DNA of 64,000 bases from Clostridia bacterium (lineage in GTDB: Bacteria > Bacillota > Clostridia > Oscillospirales > CAG-272): NCBI GenBank assembly GCA_017503325.1, contig JAFVTI010000029.1, positions 62,001 through 126,000 on the forward strand, written 5' to 3'. Below are positions 54,529 to 62,942 of this stretch, piece after piece. The notes beneath the pieces are model-generated. The model was not told where the DNA came from. It saw nothing but the letters and a program-made list of their open reading frames with translations, and made no database searches. Made by a program: the position numbers and the translations under genes. Every line of letters begins with the position of its first letter. Position 1 is the first letter of the stretch.

Positions 54529-55803
54529 ATGATCCGCATTTATGATTTCAATTCCGTCTCGGATAACGAGATCTTTGGCCGCACACAGGATGCATTCAAC
54601 GTTGAAGATATCGTTACAGAGATCATTTCGAACGTAAGAACACAAAAGGACGCTGCTCTTTTTGCGTATACTGAAAAATTTGATAAGGTTGCACTTTCTT
54701 CCCTGCAGGTTTCCGAGCATGAGATCGCGGATGCGTTTGCCGACTCGGATCCCGAGTTCATCCGTGTCATGCGCGACGCTGCCGCAAATATCGAAGCTTA
54801 CCACAAAAACCAGGTCAGAGTCGGCTTTGAAATGAAAAAGGACGGGGGCATTGTGCTTGGTCAAAAGGTTACGCCGCTTGCCAAGGTCGGTATTTACGTT
54901 CCCGGCGGTACAGCTGCTTACCCTTCTACCGTACTCATGAACAGCATCCCCGCAAAGCTTGCAGGCGTTGGAGAGATCGTCATGGTAACGCCTCCGCAGC
55001 GTAACGGCCTGGTCAACCCCGCCATTCTTTGTGCGGCAAAGATTGCCGGTGTGGATAAGATTTTCAAGATCGGCGGAGCGCAGGCAGTTGCAGCACTGGC
55101 TTACGGTACCGAATCCGTTCCCTGTGTGGATAAGATCGTTGGCCCCGGAAATGCGTTTGTTGCTGAGGCAAAAAGACAGGTATACGGCAAGGTTGCCATT
55201 GATATGATCGCAGGCCCCTCCGAGATCTTGGTTCTGGCAGACGGAAAGTCCAATCCCGCCTTCGTAGCAGCCGATCTCCTCTCTCAGGCCGAGCACGACA
55301 AAATGGCAAGTGCCGTACTGGTTACCGATAGCGCAGAGCTGGCCGTACAGGTTCAGGCAGAGATCGAAGCGCAGCTCAAGGTGCTGCCTCGTGAGCAGAT
55401 TGCCCGTGCGTCGATCGACAATTTCGGCAAGATCATCGTTTGCTCGGATCTGTCGCAAGGCATTGAAGTAGCAAATCGCATAGCACCCGAGCACTTGGAG
55501 ATCTGCGTGGACGATCCCTTTGCCTATCTTGATAAGATCGAAAATGCCGGCTCTGTGTTCCTTGGCCGCTATTGCCCCGAGGCACTGGGTGACTACTACG
55601 CAGGAACTAACCACACGCTGCCTACAAGCGGTACAGCAAGATTCTCCAGTCCCCTGTCCGTAGACGACTTTATCAAGAAGATCGCTTACACCTATTACGA
55701 TGAAAACGCTATACAGGAAGCAGCGCCTGATATTGCACTCTTTGCCCGCAAGGAAGGCTTGGATGCACACGCAAGAAGCGCTGAGATCAGGATCAAAAAA
55801 TGA
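54529..55803 (+). CDS. hisD: Histidinol dehydrogenase
   Basis: HisD oxidises histidinol to histidine with two NAD+. The 424-residue protein shows YVPGGTAAYPSTVLMN, KIGGAQAVAALAYGT, GPSEILVLAD and HTLPTSGTARFSSPLS, with the zinc-binding Gln, His and Asp residues and the catalytic Glu-His pair (APEHLEI). It begins 3 bp after hisG. Confidence 0.97.
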   Translation: MIRIYDFNSVSDNEIFGRTQDAFNVEDIVTEIISNVRTQKDAALFAYTEKFDKVALSSLQVSEHEIADAFADSDPEFIRVMRDAAANIEAYHKNQVRVGFEMKKDGGIVLGQKVTPLAKVGIYVPGGTAAYPSTVLMNSIPAKLAGVGEIVMVTPPQRNGLVNPAILCAAKIAGVDKIFKIGGAQAVAALAYGTESVPCVDKIVGPGNAFVAEAKRQVYGKVAIDMIAGPSEILVLADGKSNPAFVAADLLSQAEHDKMASAVLVTDSAELAVQVQAEIEAQLKVLPREQIARASIDNFGKIIVCSDLSQGIEVANRIAPEHLEICVDDPFAYLDKIENAGSVFLGRYCPEALGDYYAGTNHTLPTSGTARFSSPLSVDDFIKKIAYTYYDENAIQEAAPDIALFARKEGLDAHARSAEIRIKK

Positions 55804-56855
55804 GCAAGTATTTTTCCCGCAAGCCGGGTGAGCTTCAGGCATATGTTCCGGGTGAACAACCGAGAAATATACAATCACTGATCAAGCTCAACACAAATGA
55901 ATCCCCTTATCCGCCTGCTGAAAACGTAACAAAAGCAGTTCTTAAAGCTACGAACAAGGCGAATCTTTACTGTGATCCTACCATGCTTGCTGTTCGGCAA
56001 CAGCTTGCAAGCGTGTACGGACTGACCCCCGATCACTTTACGCTGGGCAACGGATCGGACGAGCTTTTGTCCTTTGCTTTCCTGGCGTTTTGCAATCAGG
56101 CTACCGGAGCTGCCTTTGCTGATATTACCTACGGCTTTTACAAGGTACTTTCCCGTCTGTACGCAACACCTACGGATATCATTCCTTTGGATGAGCAGTT
56201 TTGCCTCGTACCGGAGGACTATGTCGGATTGCATAAGACCATATTCATCGCAAATCCGAATGCTCCGACAGGCAGAGCGCTTACCCTTGCCCAGATCGAG
56301 CAGATCCTTGTATCCAATCCCGATAACGTCGTGATCATCGACCAGGCGTACGTGGATTTCGGTGCGGAATGTGCCATTCCTTTGGTAGAAAAGTATGACA
56401 ACCTTTTGGTTATCAATACATTTTCCAAATCGCGCAGCTTTGCTGGCGGCCGAGTAGGCTTTGCCGTGGCACAGCCCTCGCTGATTGCGGATCTGGAAAC
56501 AATTCGGAATTCTATCAATCCCTACAACGTCAACGCGCTCTCTCAGGCTGCTGCTTGCGCCATTCTTGAAAACAACGACTACTACATGCAAAACTGCGCG
56601 ATTATCGCGCAGAATCGCGAATACCTGACAGAGCAGCTGTCTGCGCTCGGTTTTGAAACGCTTCCCTCCAAAACCAACTTTATCTTCACCAAGCATGCAA
56701 GCATTTCCGGTGAGCAGCTTTATCTCGGACTCAAGGAAAAGGCCATCCTTGTCAGGTATTTCAACGCACCGAGAATCCGTGATTACTGCCGCATCACCAT
56801 TGGCACAAAAGACCAGATGGACGCCTTGATCAATGCAATAAAATCCTTGATCTGA
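55800..56855 (+). CDS. hisC: Histidinol-phosphate aminotransferase
   Basis: HisC is a PLP enzyme that transaminates imidazole acetol phosphate. The 351-residue class I/II aminotransferase shows LGNGSDELL, NPNAPTGRA, DQAYVDF and TFSKSRSFAGGRVGF with the PLP lysine in FSKS. It overlaps hisD by 4 bp. Confidence 0.96.
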   Translation: MSKYFSRKPGELQAYVPGEQPRNIQSLIKLNTNESPYPPAENVTKAVLKATNKANLYCDPTMLAVRQQLASVYGLTPDHFTLGNGSDELLSFAFLAFCNQATGAAFADITYGFYKVLSRLYATPTDIIPLDEQFCLVPEDYVGLHKTIFIANPNAPTGRALTLAQIEQILVSNPDNVVIIDQAYVDFGAECAIPLVEKYDNLLVINTFSKSRSFAGGRVGFAVAQPSLIADLETIRNSINPYNVNALSQAAACAILENNDYYMQNCAIIAQNREYLTEQLSALGFETLPSKTNFIFTKHASISGEQLYLGLKEKAILVRYFNAPRIRDYCRITIGTKDQMDALINAIKSLI

Positions 56856-56869
56856 AAGGAAGAATTATC

Positions 56870-57457
56870 ATGAGAACATGGGAGATCAACAGAAAAACAA
56901 ACGAGACCGATATCTCGCTCAAGCTCAATCTTGACGGCAGCGGTCAGAGCAATATTGAGACCGATTGCGGCTTTTTGGCGCACATGCTGACGCTGTTTGC
57001 AAAGCATGGCGGCTTTGACTTGGAGCTTACCTGCAAGGGGGACAGCCAAGTAGATTTCCATCACACAGTTGAGGACATCGGCATCTGCCTTGGCGAAGCG
57101 TTTTCCAAAGCCCTTGGTGACTGCAAGGGTATTTACAGATACGGTGATATCATTCTTCCGATGGATGAAGCACTCATGCTGTGCGCCGTAGATATCTCGG
57201 GACGCCCCTATCTCGGATACAACGTCACGCTTCCCACAGCGCGCGTAGGTGATTTTGACACCGAGCTGGCTGAGGAATTCTGGCTTGCTTTCGTGCGTCG
57301 TGCGGGCGTGACCCTGCATATGCAGATGATGGCAGGTAAGAACTCGCATCACATTATTGAGGCAGAATTCAAGGCTGCTGCACGTGCGCTTTCCAAAGCC
57401 TGTGCAATCGACGCGGCAAAGGCAGATCAAATTCCCTCTACGAAAGGCGTATTATGA
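56870..57457 (+). CDS. hisB: Imidazoleglycerol-phosphate dehydratase
   Basis: HisB dehydrates imidazoleglycerol phosphate with Mn2+. The 195-residue single-function enzyme shows the metal-binding His clusters FHHTVEDIG and NSHHIIEAEFKA, and GFLAHMLTLFAKH. It overlaps hisH by 4 bp. AAAGGAAG lies before ATG 56870. Confidence 0.97.
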   Translation: MRTWEINRKTNETDISLKLNLDGSGQSNIETDCGFLAHMLTLFAKHGGFDLELTCKGDSQVDFHHTVEDIGICLGEAFSKALGDCKGIYRYGDIILPMDEALMLCAVDISGRPYLGYNVTLPTARVGDFDTELAEEFWLAFVRRAGVTLHMQMMAGKNSHHIIEAEFKAAARALSKACAIDAAKADQIPSTKGVL

Positions 57458-58083
57458 CAACCATTATCGATTACGGCGTTGGCAACCTGTTCTCTCTTGC
57501 CTGTTCCCTTGAAAAGATCGGCGAGCAGACAGAGTTGACCTCGGACGCCGAAAAAATCATGAAGGCCGAAAGGATCATCCTGCCCGGCGTGGGTGCTTTT
57601 GAGGATGCTGCACGTAAGCTGAAGGAGAGCGGGCTTGACCGCGTTCTTTGCGAAAAAGCCGCTACCGGCACACCCATTCTCGGCATCTGCCTTGGCATGC
57701 AAATGCTGTTTGACAAGAGCTTTGAATTCGGTGAGCATCAAGGCCTTGGGCTGATTCCCGGCAACATCAAGCCGATTGCCCCCGTCATAGGGGATCTGAA
57801 AGCTCCGCAAATGGGCTGGAACAGCCTGATCTTCCCTACCGACAAGCCCAAGCACCCCATTTTCAAGTACGTCAACCCGGGTGAGTACGTTTATTTCGTG
57901 CATTCCTATGCCGCTATGGACTGTGACGCATCCGTGACTGCCTTGACCGAATACAGTGCGCTTCTGACCGCGGCAGCCTGCCACGGCAACGTATGCGGCA
58001 CGCAATTTCATCCCGAAAAGAGCGGTAACGTAGGACTTGCGATCCTGCGTGCGTTTACCGAGATTCCTACTACACAACCTTAA
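57454..58083 (+). CDS. hisH: Imidazole glycerol phosphate synthase, glutaminase subunit
   Basis: HisH releases ammonia from glutamine for HisF. The 209-residue class I amidotransferase has the nucleophile Cys in LGICLGMQ, the oxyanion segment GVGAFED, and the catalytic His and Glu in GTQFHPEKSG. Confidence 0.97.
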   Translation: MTTIIDYGVGNLFSLACSLEKIGEQTELTSDAEKIMKAERIILPGVGAFEDAARKLKESGLDRVLCEKAATGTPILGICLGMQMLFDKSFEFGEHQGLGLIPGNIKPIAPVIGDLKAPQMGWNSLIFPTDKPKHPIFKYVNPGEYVYFVHSYAAMDCDASVTALTEYSALLTAAACHGNVCGTQFHPEKSGNVGLAILRAFTEIPTTQP

Positions 58084-58096
58084 TTTGGAGAAAATT

Positions 58097-58816
58097 ATGA
58101 TTCTTTTTCCCGCGATTGATCTCATAGACGGTAAAGCGGTGCGCCTGTATAAGGGCGATTACGCACAAATGACCGTATACAGCGATGATCCCGTATCCGT
58201 CGCAAGATCGTTTGAACAAGCCGGCGCGACGCATCTGCACGTTGTGGACCTGCAAGGCGCGCGTGACGGCGGCACTCCCAATTTTACGACCGTTGCCAAT
58301 ATCATTGATGGCACTTCCCTTTGCGTTGAAATAGGCGGTGGCATCCGCGACATGGATACAGTTGAAAAATACCTGAATGCAGGGGCGTTTCGTGTCATTC
58401 TGGGCACGGCGGCTTTGACCGACCCCGAGTTTCTTGTGCAGGCGGTGACCAAATACGGTGACAAAATTGCCGTAGGCGCAGATCTGCGCGACGGCATGGT
58501 GGCAACACACGGTTGGCTGGAGACATCACAGGTCAGCGGATATGAGTTTATTGAAAACATGCAAAGCATCGGCGTAAAAGTCATCATCTGTACGGATATT
58601 TCCAAGGACGGCGTGATGGGCGGTACCAACCGCGAGCTCTATCAATCCTTGCAAGAAAAGTTCCCGGGCATGATGTTCACCGCTTCGGGCGGCATTTCGG
58701 ATCTTGAAACCATCAAAGCACTTAACGGCATGAACATGTACGGAGCGATCCTTGGAAAAGCACTCTACACAGGCGCGTTGAATCTAGAAACGGCCGTCAA
58801 GGAGGTGACAACATGA
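58097..58816 (+). CDS. hisA: ProFAR isomerase HisA
   Basis: HisA isomerises ProFAR to PRFAR by an Amadori rearrangement. The 239-residue TIM barrel shows FPAIDLIDGKAVRL with the catalytic Asp, VVDLQGARDG, VEIGGGIRD and CTDISKDGVMGGTN with the second Asp. ATG 58097, preceded by TTGGAGAA, is chosen over earlier in-frame starts inside hisH. It overlaps hisF by 4 bp. Confidence 0.97.
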   Translation: MILFPAIDLIDGKAVRLYKGDYAQMTVYSDDPVSVARSFEQAGATHLHVVDLQGARDGGTPNFTTVANIIDGTSLCVEIGGGIRDMDTVEKYLNAGAFRVILGTAALTDPEFLVQAVTKYGDKIAVGADLRDGMVATHGWLETSQVSGYEFIENMQSIGVKVIICTDISKDGVMGGTNRELYQSLQEKFPGMMFTASGGISDLETIKALNGMNMYGAILGKALYTGALNLETAVKEVTT

Positions 58817-59571
58817 TCACCAAGCGAATTATTCCCTGTCTTGACGTCAAGGACGGACGCGTTGTCAAGGGTGTCAACTTCGCAGGATTGCGCGACGTCA
58901 ATTCCCCCGTGGAGCTTGCCAAGTATTACAGCGACAACGGCGCTGACGAGCTTGTTTTTTACGATATCGCTGCATCGGCAGCAGAGCGAGCCCTGTTTAC
59001 CGATATTCTGACAGAAACGGCAAAAGAAGTATTTATTCCGCTGACAGTTGGCGGCGGTATCAATTCCCTTTCGGATTTTGAGCGCGTGCTGGCGTGCGGC
59101 GCGGACAAGGTCAGCGTTAATACCGGTGCGATCAAGAATCCCGATCTGATCTACGCGGCGGCAAGAAAGTACGGCAGTCAATGCGTGGTGCTCTCTGCCG
59201 ATATCAAGCGCGTAGACGGCGTTTTCCGCGTGTTTGCCAAGGGTGGACGCGAAAATACGGGCATTGAGGCCTTGGAATGGCTCAGACGTGCCGAGCAGAA
59301 CGGCGCGGGTGAAATCGTGGTCAATTCGATCGACACGGACGGCGTCAAGCAAGGCTTTGACCTTGAGATGCTGGAGCAGGTATGCAATACGGTCAACGTA
59401 CCCGTGATTGCCTCGGGTGGCGCGGGCTGCGTGCAGGACTTCGTGACGCTGTTTCAGTCTGTACCCGGTGTTGATGCGGGTCTTGCCGCATCGGTATTCC
59501 ATTTCGGAGAAATTAAAATCCCCTCGCTCAAGCAAAGCCTGCACGAGCAAGGGATCATAGTGAGGTTATAA
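58813..59571 (+). CDS. hisF: Imidazole glycerol phosphate synthase, cyclase subunit
   Basis: HisF closes the imidazole ring, releasing AICAR, using ammonia channelled from HisH. The 252-residue TIM barrel shows [14 protein letters not shown] with the catalytic Asp, LTVGGGI and [11 protein letters not shown] with the second Asp, and VIASGGAG. Confidence 0.97.
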   Translation: MITKRIIPCLDVKDGRVVKGVNFAGLRDVNSPVELAKYYSDNGADELVFYDIAASAAERALFTDILTETAKEVFIPLTVGGGINSLSDFERVLACGADKVSVNTGAIKNPDLIYAAARKYGSQCVVLSADIKRVDGVFRVFAKGGRENTGIEALEWLRRAEQNGAGEIVVNSIDTDGVKQGFDLEMLEQVCNTVNVPVIASGGAGCVQDFVTLFQSVPGVDAGLAASVFHFGEIKIPSLKQSLHEQGIIVRL

Positions 59572-59573
59572 AT

Positions 59574-60221
59574 ATGTTAGAAATCAAGGATTTGAAATTT
59601 GATCAGAACGGTCTGATCCCCGCAATCGTTGTAGATGCAAAGGACGGCAAGGTTCTGATGCTGGCTTATATGAACGCAGAAAGTCTGCAGATCACCATGG
59701 ACGAAGGCACAACCTGCTTCTGGTCGCGCTCCAGACAAGAGCTTTGGAGAAAGGGCGAAACGTCTGGCAACCGCCAGCACGTGCTGTGCATCAAGGCGGA
59801 CTGCGACCGCGACACGCTGACCGTGCTTGTCAACAAGGACGGCCCCGCTTGTCACACGGGCGCAGAAACCTGCTTCAACGACATTATCTACACAAGCGGT
59901 ACGGAAGCTCCCTTCTCGCTCAACACGCTTGAAGCTCTGCTTGCAGACAGACGCGAGAAGATGCCCGAGGGCTCTTATACTACTTACCTGTTTGCCAAGG
60001 GTATGGATAAGATTCTCAAAAAGGTGGGCGAGGAATCCACCGAGGTCATCATCGCGGGTAAGAATCAGGACAAGGCCGAGACCATTTACGAGATCGCAGA
60101 CCTTGCCTACCACGTCATGGTCATGATGAACGAAATGGGCATCTCGGTTGACGAGGTCAAGGCCGAGCTTGCGTCAAGACACATCATTGACCATAAGGTC
60201 AAGCAGGAGAAGATGAAATAA
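59574..60221 (+). CDS. hisI: Bifunctional phosphoribosyl-AMP cyclohydrolase / phosphoribosyl-ATP pyrophosphatase
   Basis: The 215-residue HisIE fusion catalyses the second and third steps of histidine synthesis. The N-terminal HisI domain shows [17 protein letters not shown] and zinc-binding Cys residues ([18 protein letters not shown]). The C-terminal HisE domain, from about residue 125, has [16 protein letters not shown] with acidic metal ligands. It ends the operon, followed by a terminator. Confidence 0.96.
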   Translation: MLEIKDLKFDQNGLIPAIVVDAKDGKVLMLAYMNAESLQITMDEGTTCFWSRSRQELWRKGETSGNRQHVLCIKADCDRDTLTVLVNKDGPACHTGAETCFNDIIYTSGTEAPFSLNTLEALLADRREKMPEGSYTTYLFAKGMDKILKKVGEESTEVIIAGKNQDKAETIYEIADLAYHVMVMMNEMGISVDEVKAELASRHIIDHKVKQEKMK

Positions 60222-60230
60222 GTAAAGAAT

Positions 60231-60276
60231 AAGCACTTATGAGAGCCTTGCGAAACTCATAAGTGCTTTATTTTTA
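60231..60276 (+). terminator. Terminator of the his operon
   Basis: AAGCACTTATGAG and CTCATAAGTGCTT form a 13-bp stem followed by TATTTTT. Confidence 0.88.
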
Positions 60277-60280
60277 AGGA

Positions 60281-61705
60281 TTATTCTTCGGGGACGTAGT
60301 TATAGTGGATTGTGGCAGACGAAAGAGTTGTGTTTCCATCTGCTATCTCAATATCAGCCCATTCTTCCATAGTACCCATGTAATAAATATCCCTCAATCC
60401 ATCGCATCCAGAAAAGGCTGCGCTTCCAATACTTGTCAAATTACTACCAATAATCATGCTCGTCAATCCAGTGCAATTATCAAACGCCCTGAAACCAATA
60501 CTCATCACACTTTCCGGAACCGTAATTTTCGTCAGACTTGTACAGTCGCGAAAAGCATGAACCTCAATATTGGTCACGCTATTGGGAAGAGTAACTATTG
60601 TCAAGTTGAAGCAACCTGAGAACGCCCATCCGCCAAGGCATATAACACCATTCGGGATCCTAATACTTACCAATTCAGTACATTTTGAAAACGCATCAGA
60701 GTAAATATATTTTGTATTTTCATGGATTGTGTACATGGTTTGTGTTTTATCAGTTGGACCAATTAAAATAGAATATGGATTATTTTCCACACCAAGATAC
60801 CGAACATCTTCATATACGTTATACTTTAAATTATGGCAGTCATAGAACGCACCCTCGCCAATTTTTGTCACACTATTAGGAATGTTGATACTTGTTAGAC
60901 TTGTACACCCCGAGAAAGCTGCATCACCAATACTCGTCACACCTTTATTAATAGTAACATTAACCAAACTAGTACACCGCTTAAACACACGATAACCCAT
61001 ACTTCTCACATTACCTGGAATGCTGATATGCGTCAAACCAGTACAGCCCTCAAATGCGTAATCACCAATACTTGTTACACAATCAGAAATAATGAAACTA
61101 GTCAAACCCGAACAGGATGTGAATGTCCCCTCACTAATACTCGTCACACTGTCAGGAATCGTAATACTCGTTAAACTTGTGCAGCAAGAGAATGCATACT
61201 CTCCTATGCTCGTCACACTATCGGAAATCGTGATACTCACCAATTCGTCATTGTTTGAGAATGCATTTTCATCTATACGTGTCACGCCCTCCTGAATAAT
61301 AACTTCTCTCAAACCTATTATACTACTTAACGCGTAATTACCAATTACTGTGACTCTATCACCATTCGGAGATATTTTAGGAATCACAATATTTTGATCA
61401 TTGCAAGCACCTATGCCAACAAGAGTACATGTTCCATCACCATTGGAGACAAACTCTAACCCTACAGAAGATACAAGTGGAGCAGTATCATGCTCAATAT
61501 CTTGTTCACTATTTTCTTCACTGCTTTGTTCATTACCCTGATTACTACTTTGCTCGACATCTTGCTCGCTGTTTTGCTCACTTGTTTGATCACTTGTTGG
61601 ATTACCGCTTTGATCGCCCCCCAGCTGATCTTGTTGATCGCATGCCACCAACAGCATGGCCAAAGCAAGCGTCATGATCATCAAAAAACACAAGATCTTT
61701 TTCAT
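60281..61705 (-). CDS. BspA-type leucine-rich repeat lipoprotein, predicted phase-variable
   Basis: The 474-residue protein starts with a lipoprotein signal (MIMTLALAMLLVAC, Cys near residue 22) and a Ser/Gln/Asn/Glu-rich linker of about 50 residues (SEQNSEQDVEQSSNQGNEQ). About twelve LRR_5 repeats of roughly 23 residues follow, of the form SVTSIGEYAFSCCTSLTSITIP. This is a surface-exposed adhesin-like design. AAAGGAG before ATG 61705 fixes the start. No promoter lies between the start and the left inverted repeat at 61726, so expression should depend on the orientation of the adjacent segment. The gene is AT-richer than its neighbours. Confidence 0.9.
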   Translation of the reverse strand: MKKILCFLMIMTLALAMLLVACDQQDQLGGDQSGNPTSDQTSEQNSEQDVEQSSNQGNEQSSEENSEQDIEHDTAPLVSSVGLEFVSNGDGTCTLVGIGACNDQNIVIPKISPNGDRVTVIGNYALSSIIGLREVIIQEGVTRIDENAFSNNDELVSITISDSVTSIGEYAFSCCTSLTSITIPDSVTSISEGTFTSCSGLTSFIISDCVTSIGDYAFEGCTGLTHISIPGNVRSMGYRVFKRCTSLVNVTINKGVTSIGDAAFSGCTSLTSINIPNSVTKIGEGAFYDCHNLKYNVYEDVRYLGVENNPYSILIGPTDKTQTMYTIHENTKYIYSDAFSKCTELVSIRIPNGVICLGGWAFSGCFNLTIVTLPNSVTNIEVHAFRDCTSLTKITVPESVMSIGFRAFDNCTGLTSMIIGSNLTSIGSAAFSGCDGLRDIYYMGTMEEWADIEIADGNTTLSSATIHYNYVPEE

Positions 61706-61725
61706 TGTCATTCTCCTTTTCCGCT

Positions 61726-61750
61726 CACCACATAATTCGCATTATGTGGT
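61726..61750. repeat. Left inverted repeat of the invertible segment
   Basis: The 25 bp are an exact inverted copy of 61948-61972. Internally the element reads arm CACCACATAA, spacer TTCGCA, arm TTATGTGGT(G). That is the arm-spacer-arm form of a tyrosine-recombinase core site with a 6-bp asymmetric centre. It lies 21 bp before the LRR lipoprotein start, outside its ribosome site. On the minus strand it is followed by GAGCGG and not a T-run. Confidence 0.9.
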
Positions 61751-61802
61751 GAACTTGCCGGATAAAAAAATAAAACCTCTGCCGGTTTTGAGCGCAGAAA
61801 AG

Positions 61803-61843
61803 GACCAATGAAAAGGATTTTGAAAAAACATCTTTCATTGGTC
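61803..61843. repeat. Inverted repeat inside the invertible segment
   Basis: GACCAATGAAA (61803-61813) and TTTCATTGGTC (61833-61843) are a perfect 11-bp inverted pair with a 19-nt loop. The role is unknown; it could be a binding site for an accessory protein or an mRNA hairpin. Confidence 0.7.
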
Positions 61844-61894
61844 GGTTTGTTGTGCATATTTTCTCTCATATTAGAGTATTTTTACTTTCTAATA

Positions 61895-61923
61895 TTGACA
61901 AATTCATGTTTTAAGCGTATAAT
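61895..61923 (+). promoter_or_regulatory. Consensus promoter in the invertible segment, facing away from the lipoprotein gene
   Basis: TTGACA (61895-61900), exactly 17 bp, TATAAT (61918-61923): both hexamers are perfect consensus. Downstream in this orientation is only the right inverted repeat and its T-run. Confidence 0.88.
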
Positions 61924-61947
61924 TAGGTTATGTAATCAAATATCTCT

Positions 61948-61979
61948 ACCACATAATGCGAATTATGTGGTGTTTTTTT
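61948..61979 (+). terminator. Right inverted repeat, also an intrinsic terminator
   Basis: The right copy of the 25-bp repeat (61948-61972) reads arm ACCACATAA, spacer TGCGAA, arm TTATGTGGT. It folds as a 10-bp stem with loop GCGA and is followed by seven T's (61973-61979). In the present orientation it would stop transcripts from the promoter at 61895-61923 within about 50 nt. Confidence 0.82.
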
Positions 61980-61993
61980 ATCTTAATTCCGGG

Positions 61994-62833
61994 CTAACAT
62001 CGCACAAGCCCAAGGCGATTGATCTGCTTGCGGTGGATGTCGCCGCTTTCCATGGTATAGATGCGCGTGGTGTCAATGGCAGAGTGTCCGAGAATGTCCG
62101 CAAGACGCACGATGTCCTTATGGATCGAGTAATACGTGCGCGCGAAAAGATGGCGAAGGTTATGAGGAAAAACCTTTTCCTCACTCACCCGCGCCGCTTG
62201 GCATAGCTTTTTCATATCAGACCAGATATTCGAGCGGTCAAGCGGCTTGCCGCTTCTTGTCACGAATACCGTACCCGAGACAATCCCCGTTGCCTTGAGA
62301 TATGCGCGCAACTGACGGCACAGTTCGCCGGGCAAATATACCCTTCTGCGCTTGCCCTTACAAGCAATATCCGCATATCCGCGCTTAACAGCCTCAACGG
62401 TGATAAATTGCAGCTCGGACACGCGGATGCCGCACGCGCATACCGTCTGCATGAGCAGATACAATCGTCTGTTTCCTTTCTCCAGCGCAGCGTTCAAAAG
62501 CCGCTCGTATTCCGCACGTGACAGCTCCTTTTCCTTTGCAACAAATACGTTTTTCTGCTGCTTGATACGCTTAACGCACAGGTCACGTCGCTCGCAGAAT
62601 GCAAAAAAAGCCCCCAGCGAGGACAGCGTGCTGTTTACGCTTGCTGTGGCGTATCTTTTCTGCAAGTATGCCTTGTAATCAAGCACGACCTGCTTTGTAA
62701 TCTCACCCTCTCCCGCATATGAGCCAAACGCACGCAGGTCGCGCATATATTTTTCCACGGTTGCACTCGCTCTCTCCTGCTCTCTCAACTCCTTCTCAAA
62801 TGCATCCAATAATTCATCCGTCAACATCAACAT
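61994..62833 (-). CDS. Tyrosine recombinase, probable invertase of the adjacent switch
   Basis: The 279-residue protein has an N-terminal SAM-like core-binding domain (about 5-95) and a catalytic domain with every expected residue: Arg137 in CGIRVSEL, a Lys at 159-161 in CKGKRRRV, His224 and Arg227 in PHNLRH, His250 in LGHSAI and the nucleophile Tyr259 in TRIYT. It resembles XerC/D-type simple recombinases. Its 3' end lies 21 bp from the right inverted repeat, which suggests it flips the 61751-61947 segment. AAAGGAG precedes ATG 62833. Confidence 0.93.
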   Translation of the reverse strand: MLMLTDELLDAFEKELREQERASATVEKYMRDLRAFGSYAGEGEITKQVVLDYKAYLQKRYATASVNSTLSSLGAFFAFCERRDLCVKRIKQQKNVFVAKEKELSRAEYERLLNAALEKGNRRLYLLMQTVCACGIRVSELQFITVEAVKRGYADIACKGKRRRVYLPGELCRQLRAYLKATGIVSGTVFVTRSGKPLDRSNIWSDMKKLCQAARVSEEKVFPHNLRHLFARTYYSIHKDIVRLADILGHSAIDTTRIYTMESGDIHRKQINRLGLVRC

Positions 62834-62854
62834 CTTACCATCTCCTTTGCTTGC

Positions 62855-62863
62855 ATTATAGCA
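62855..62863 (-). promoter_or_regulatory. Extended -10 promoter of the recombinase gene
   Basis: On the minus strand TGCTATAAT is an extended -10 box, 21 bp before the start codon. No good -35 box was found, which would suit modest expression. Confidence 0.6.
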
Positions 62864-62897
62864 TAAGTATTGGCAAATGTCGTTCCCCGATATGCAT

Positions 62898-62929
62898 GGA
62901 AAAGGGTCACACCGGTAGGTGTGACCCTT
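62898..62929 (-). terminator. Intrinsic terminator of the GH109-like gene
   Basis: AAGGGTCACACC and GGTGTGACCCTT form a 12-bp stem with a 4-nt loop, with TTTTCC on the minus-strand 3' side. Confidence 0.8.
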
Positions 62930-62942
62930 AGATTATCGATAT

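Larger units (their letters stand above)
61751..61947. mobile_element. Invertible promoter segment (197 bp)
   Basis: The segment lies between the 25-bp inverted repeats. It contains a rightward consensus promoter (61895-61923), an internal inverted repeat (61803-61813 with 61833-61843), and on the minus strand a weak terminator-like AAAACC/GGTTTT hairpin with seven T's (about 61761-61789). No good leftward promoter was found. In the present orientation its promoter points away from the lipoprotein gene. Inversion would place the -10 box at 61775-61780 on the minus strand, about 70 bp before the lipoprotein ATG. Confidence 0.82.

Noticed and set aside
61808..62206. A rightward open frame starting MKRILKKHLSLVGLL inside the invertible segment
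   Set aside because: It resembles a signal peptide at first but crosses the right repeat and then runs antisense through the recombinase gene; its ribosome site is poorly spaced.
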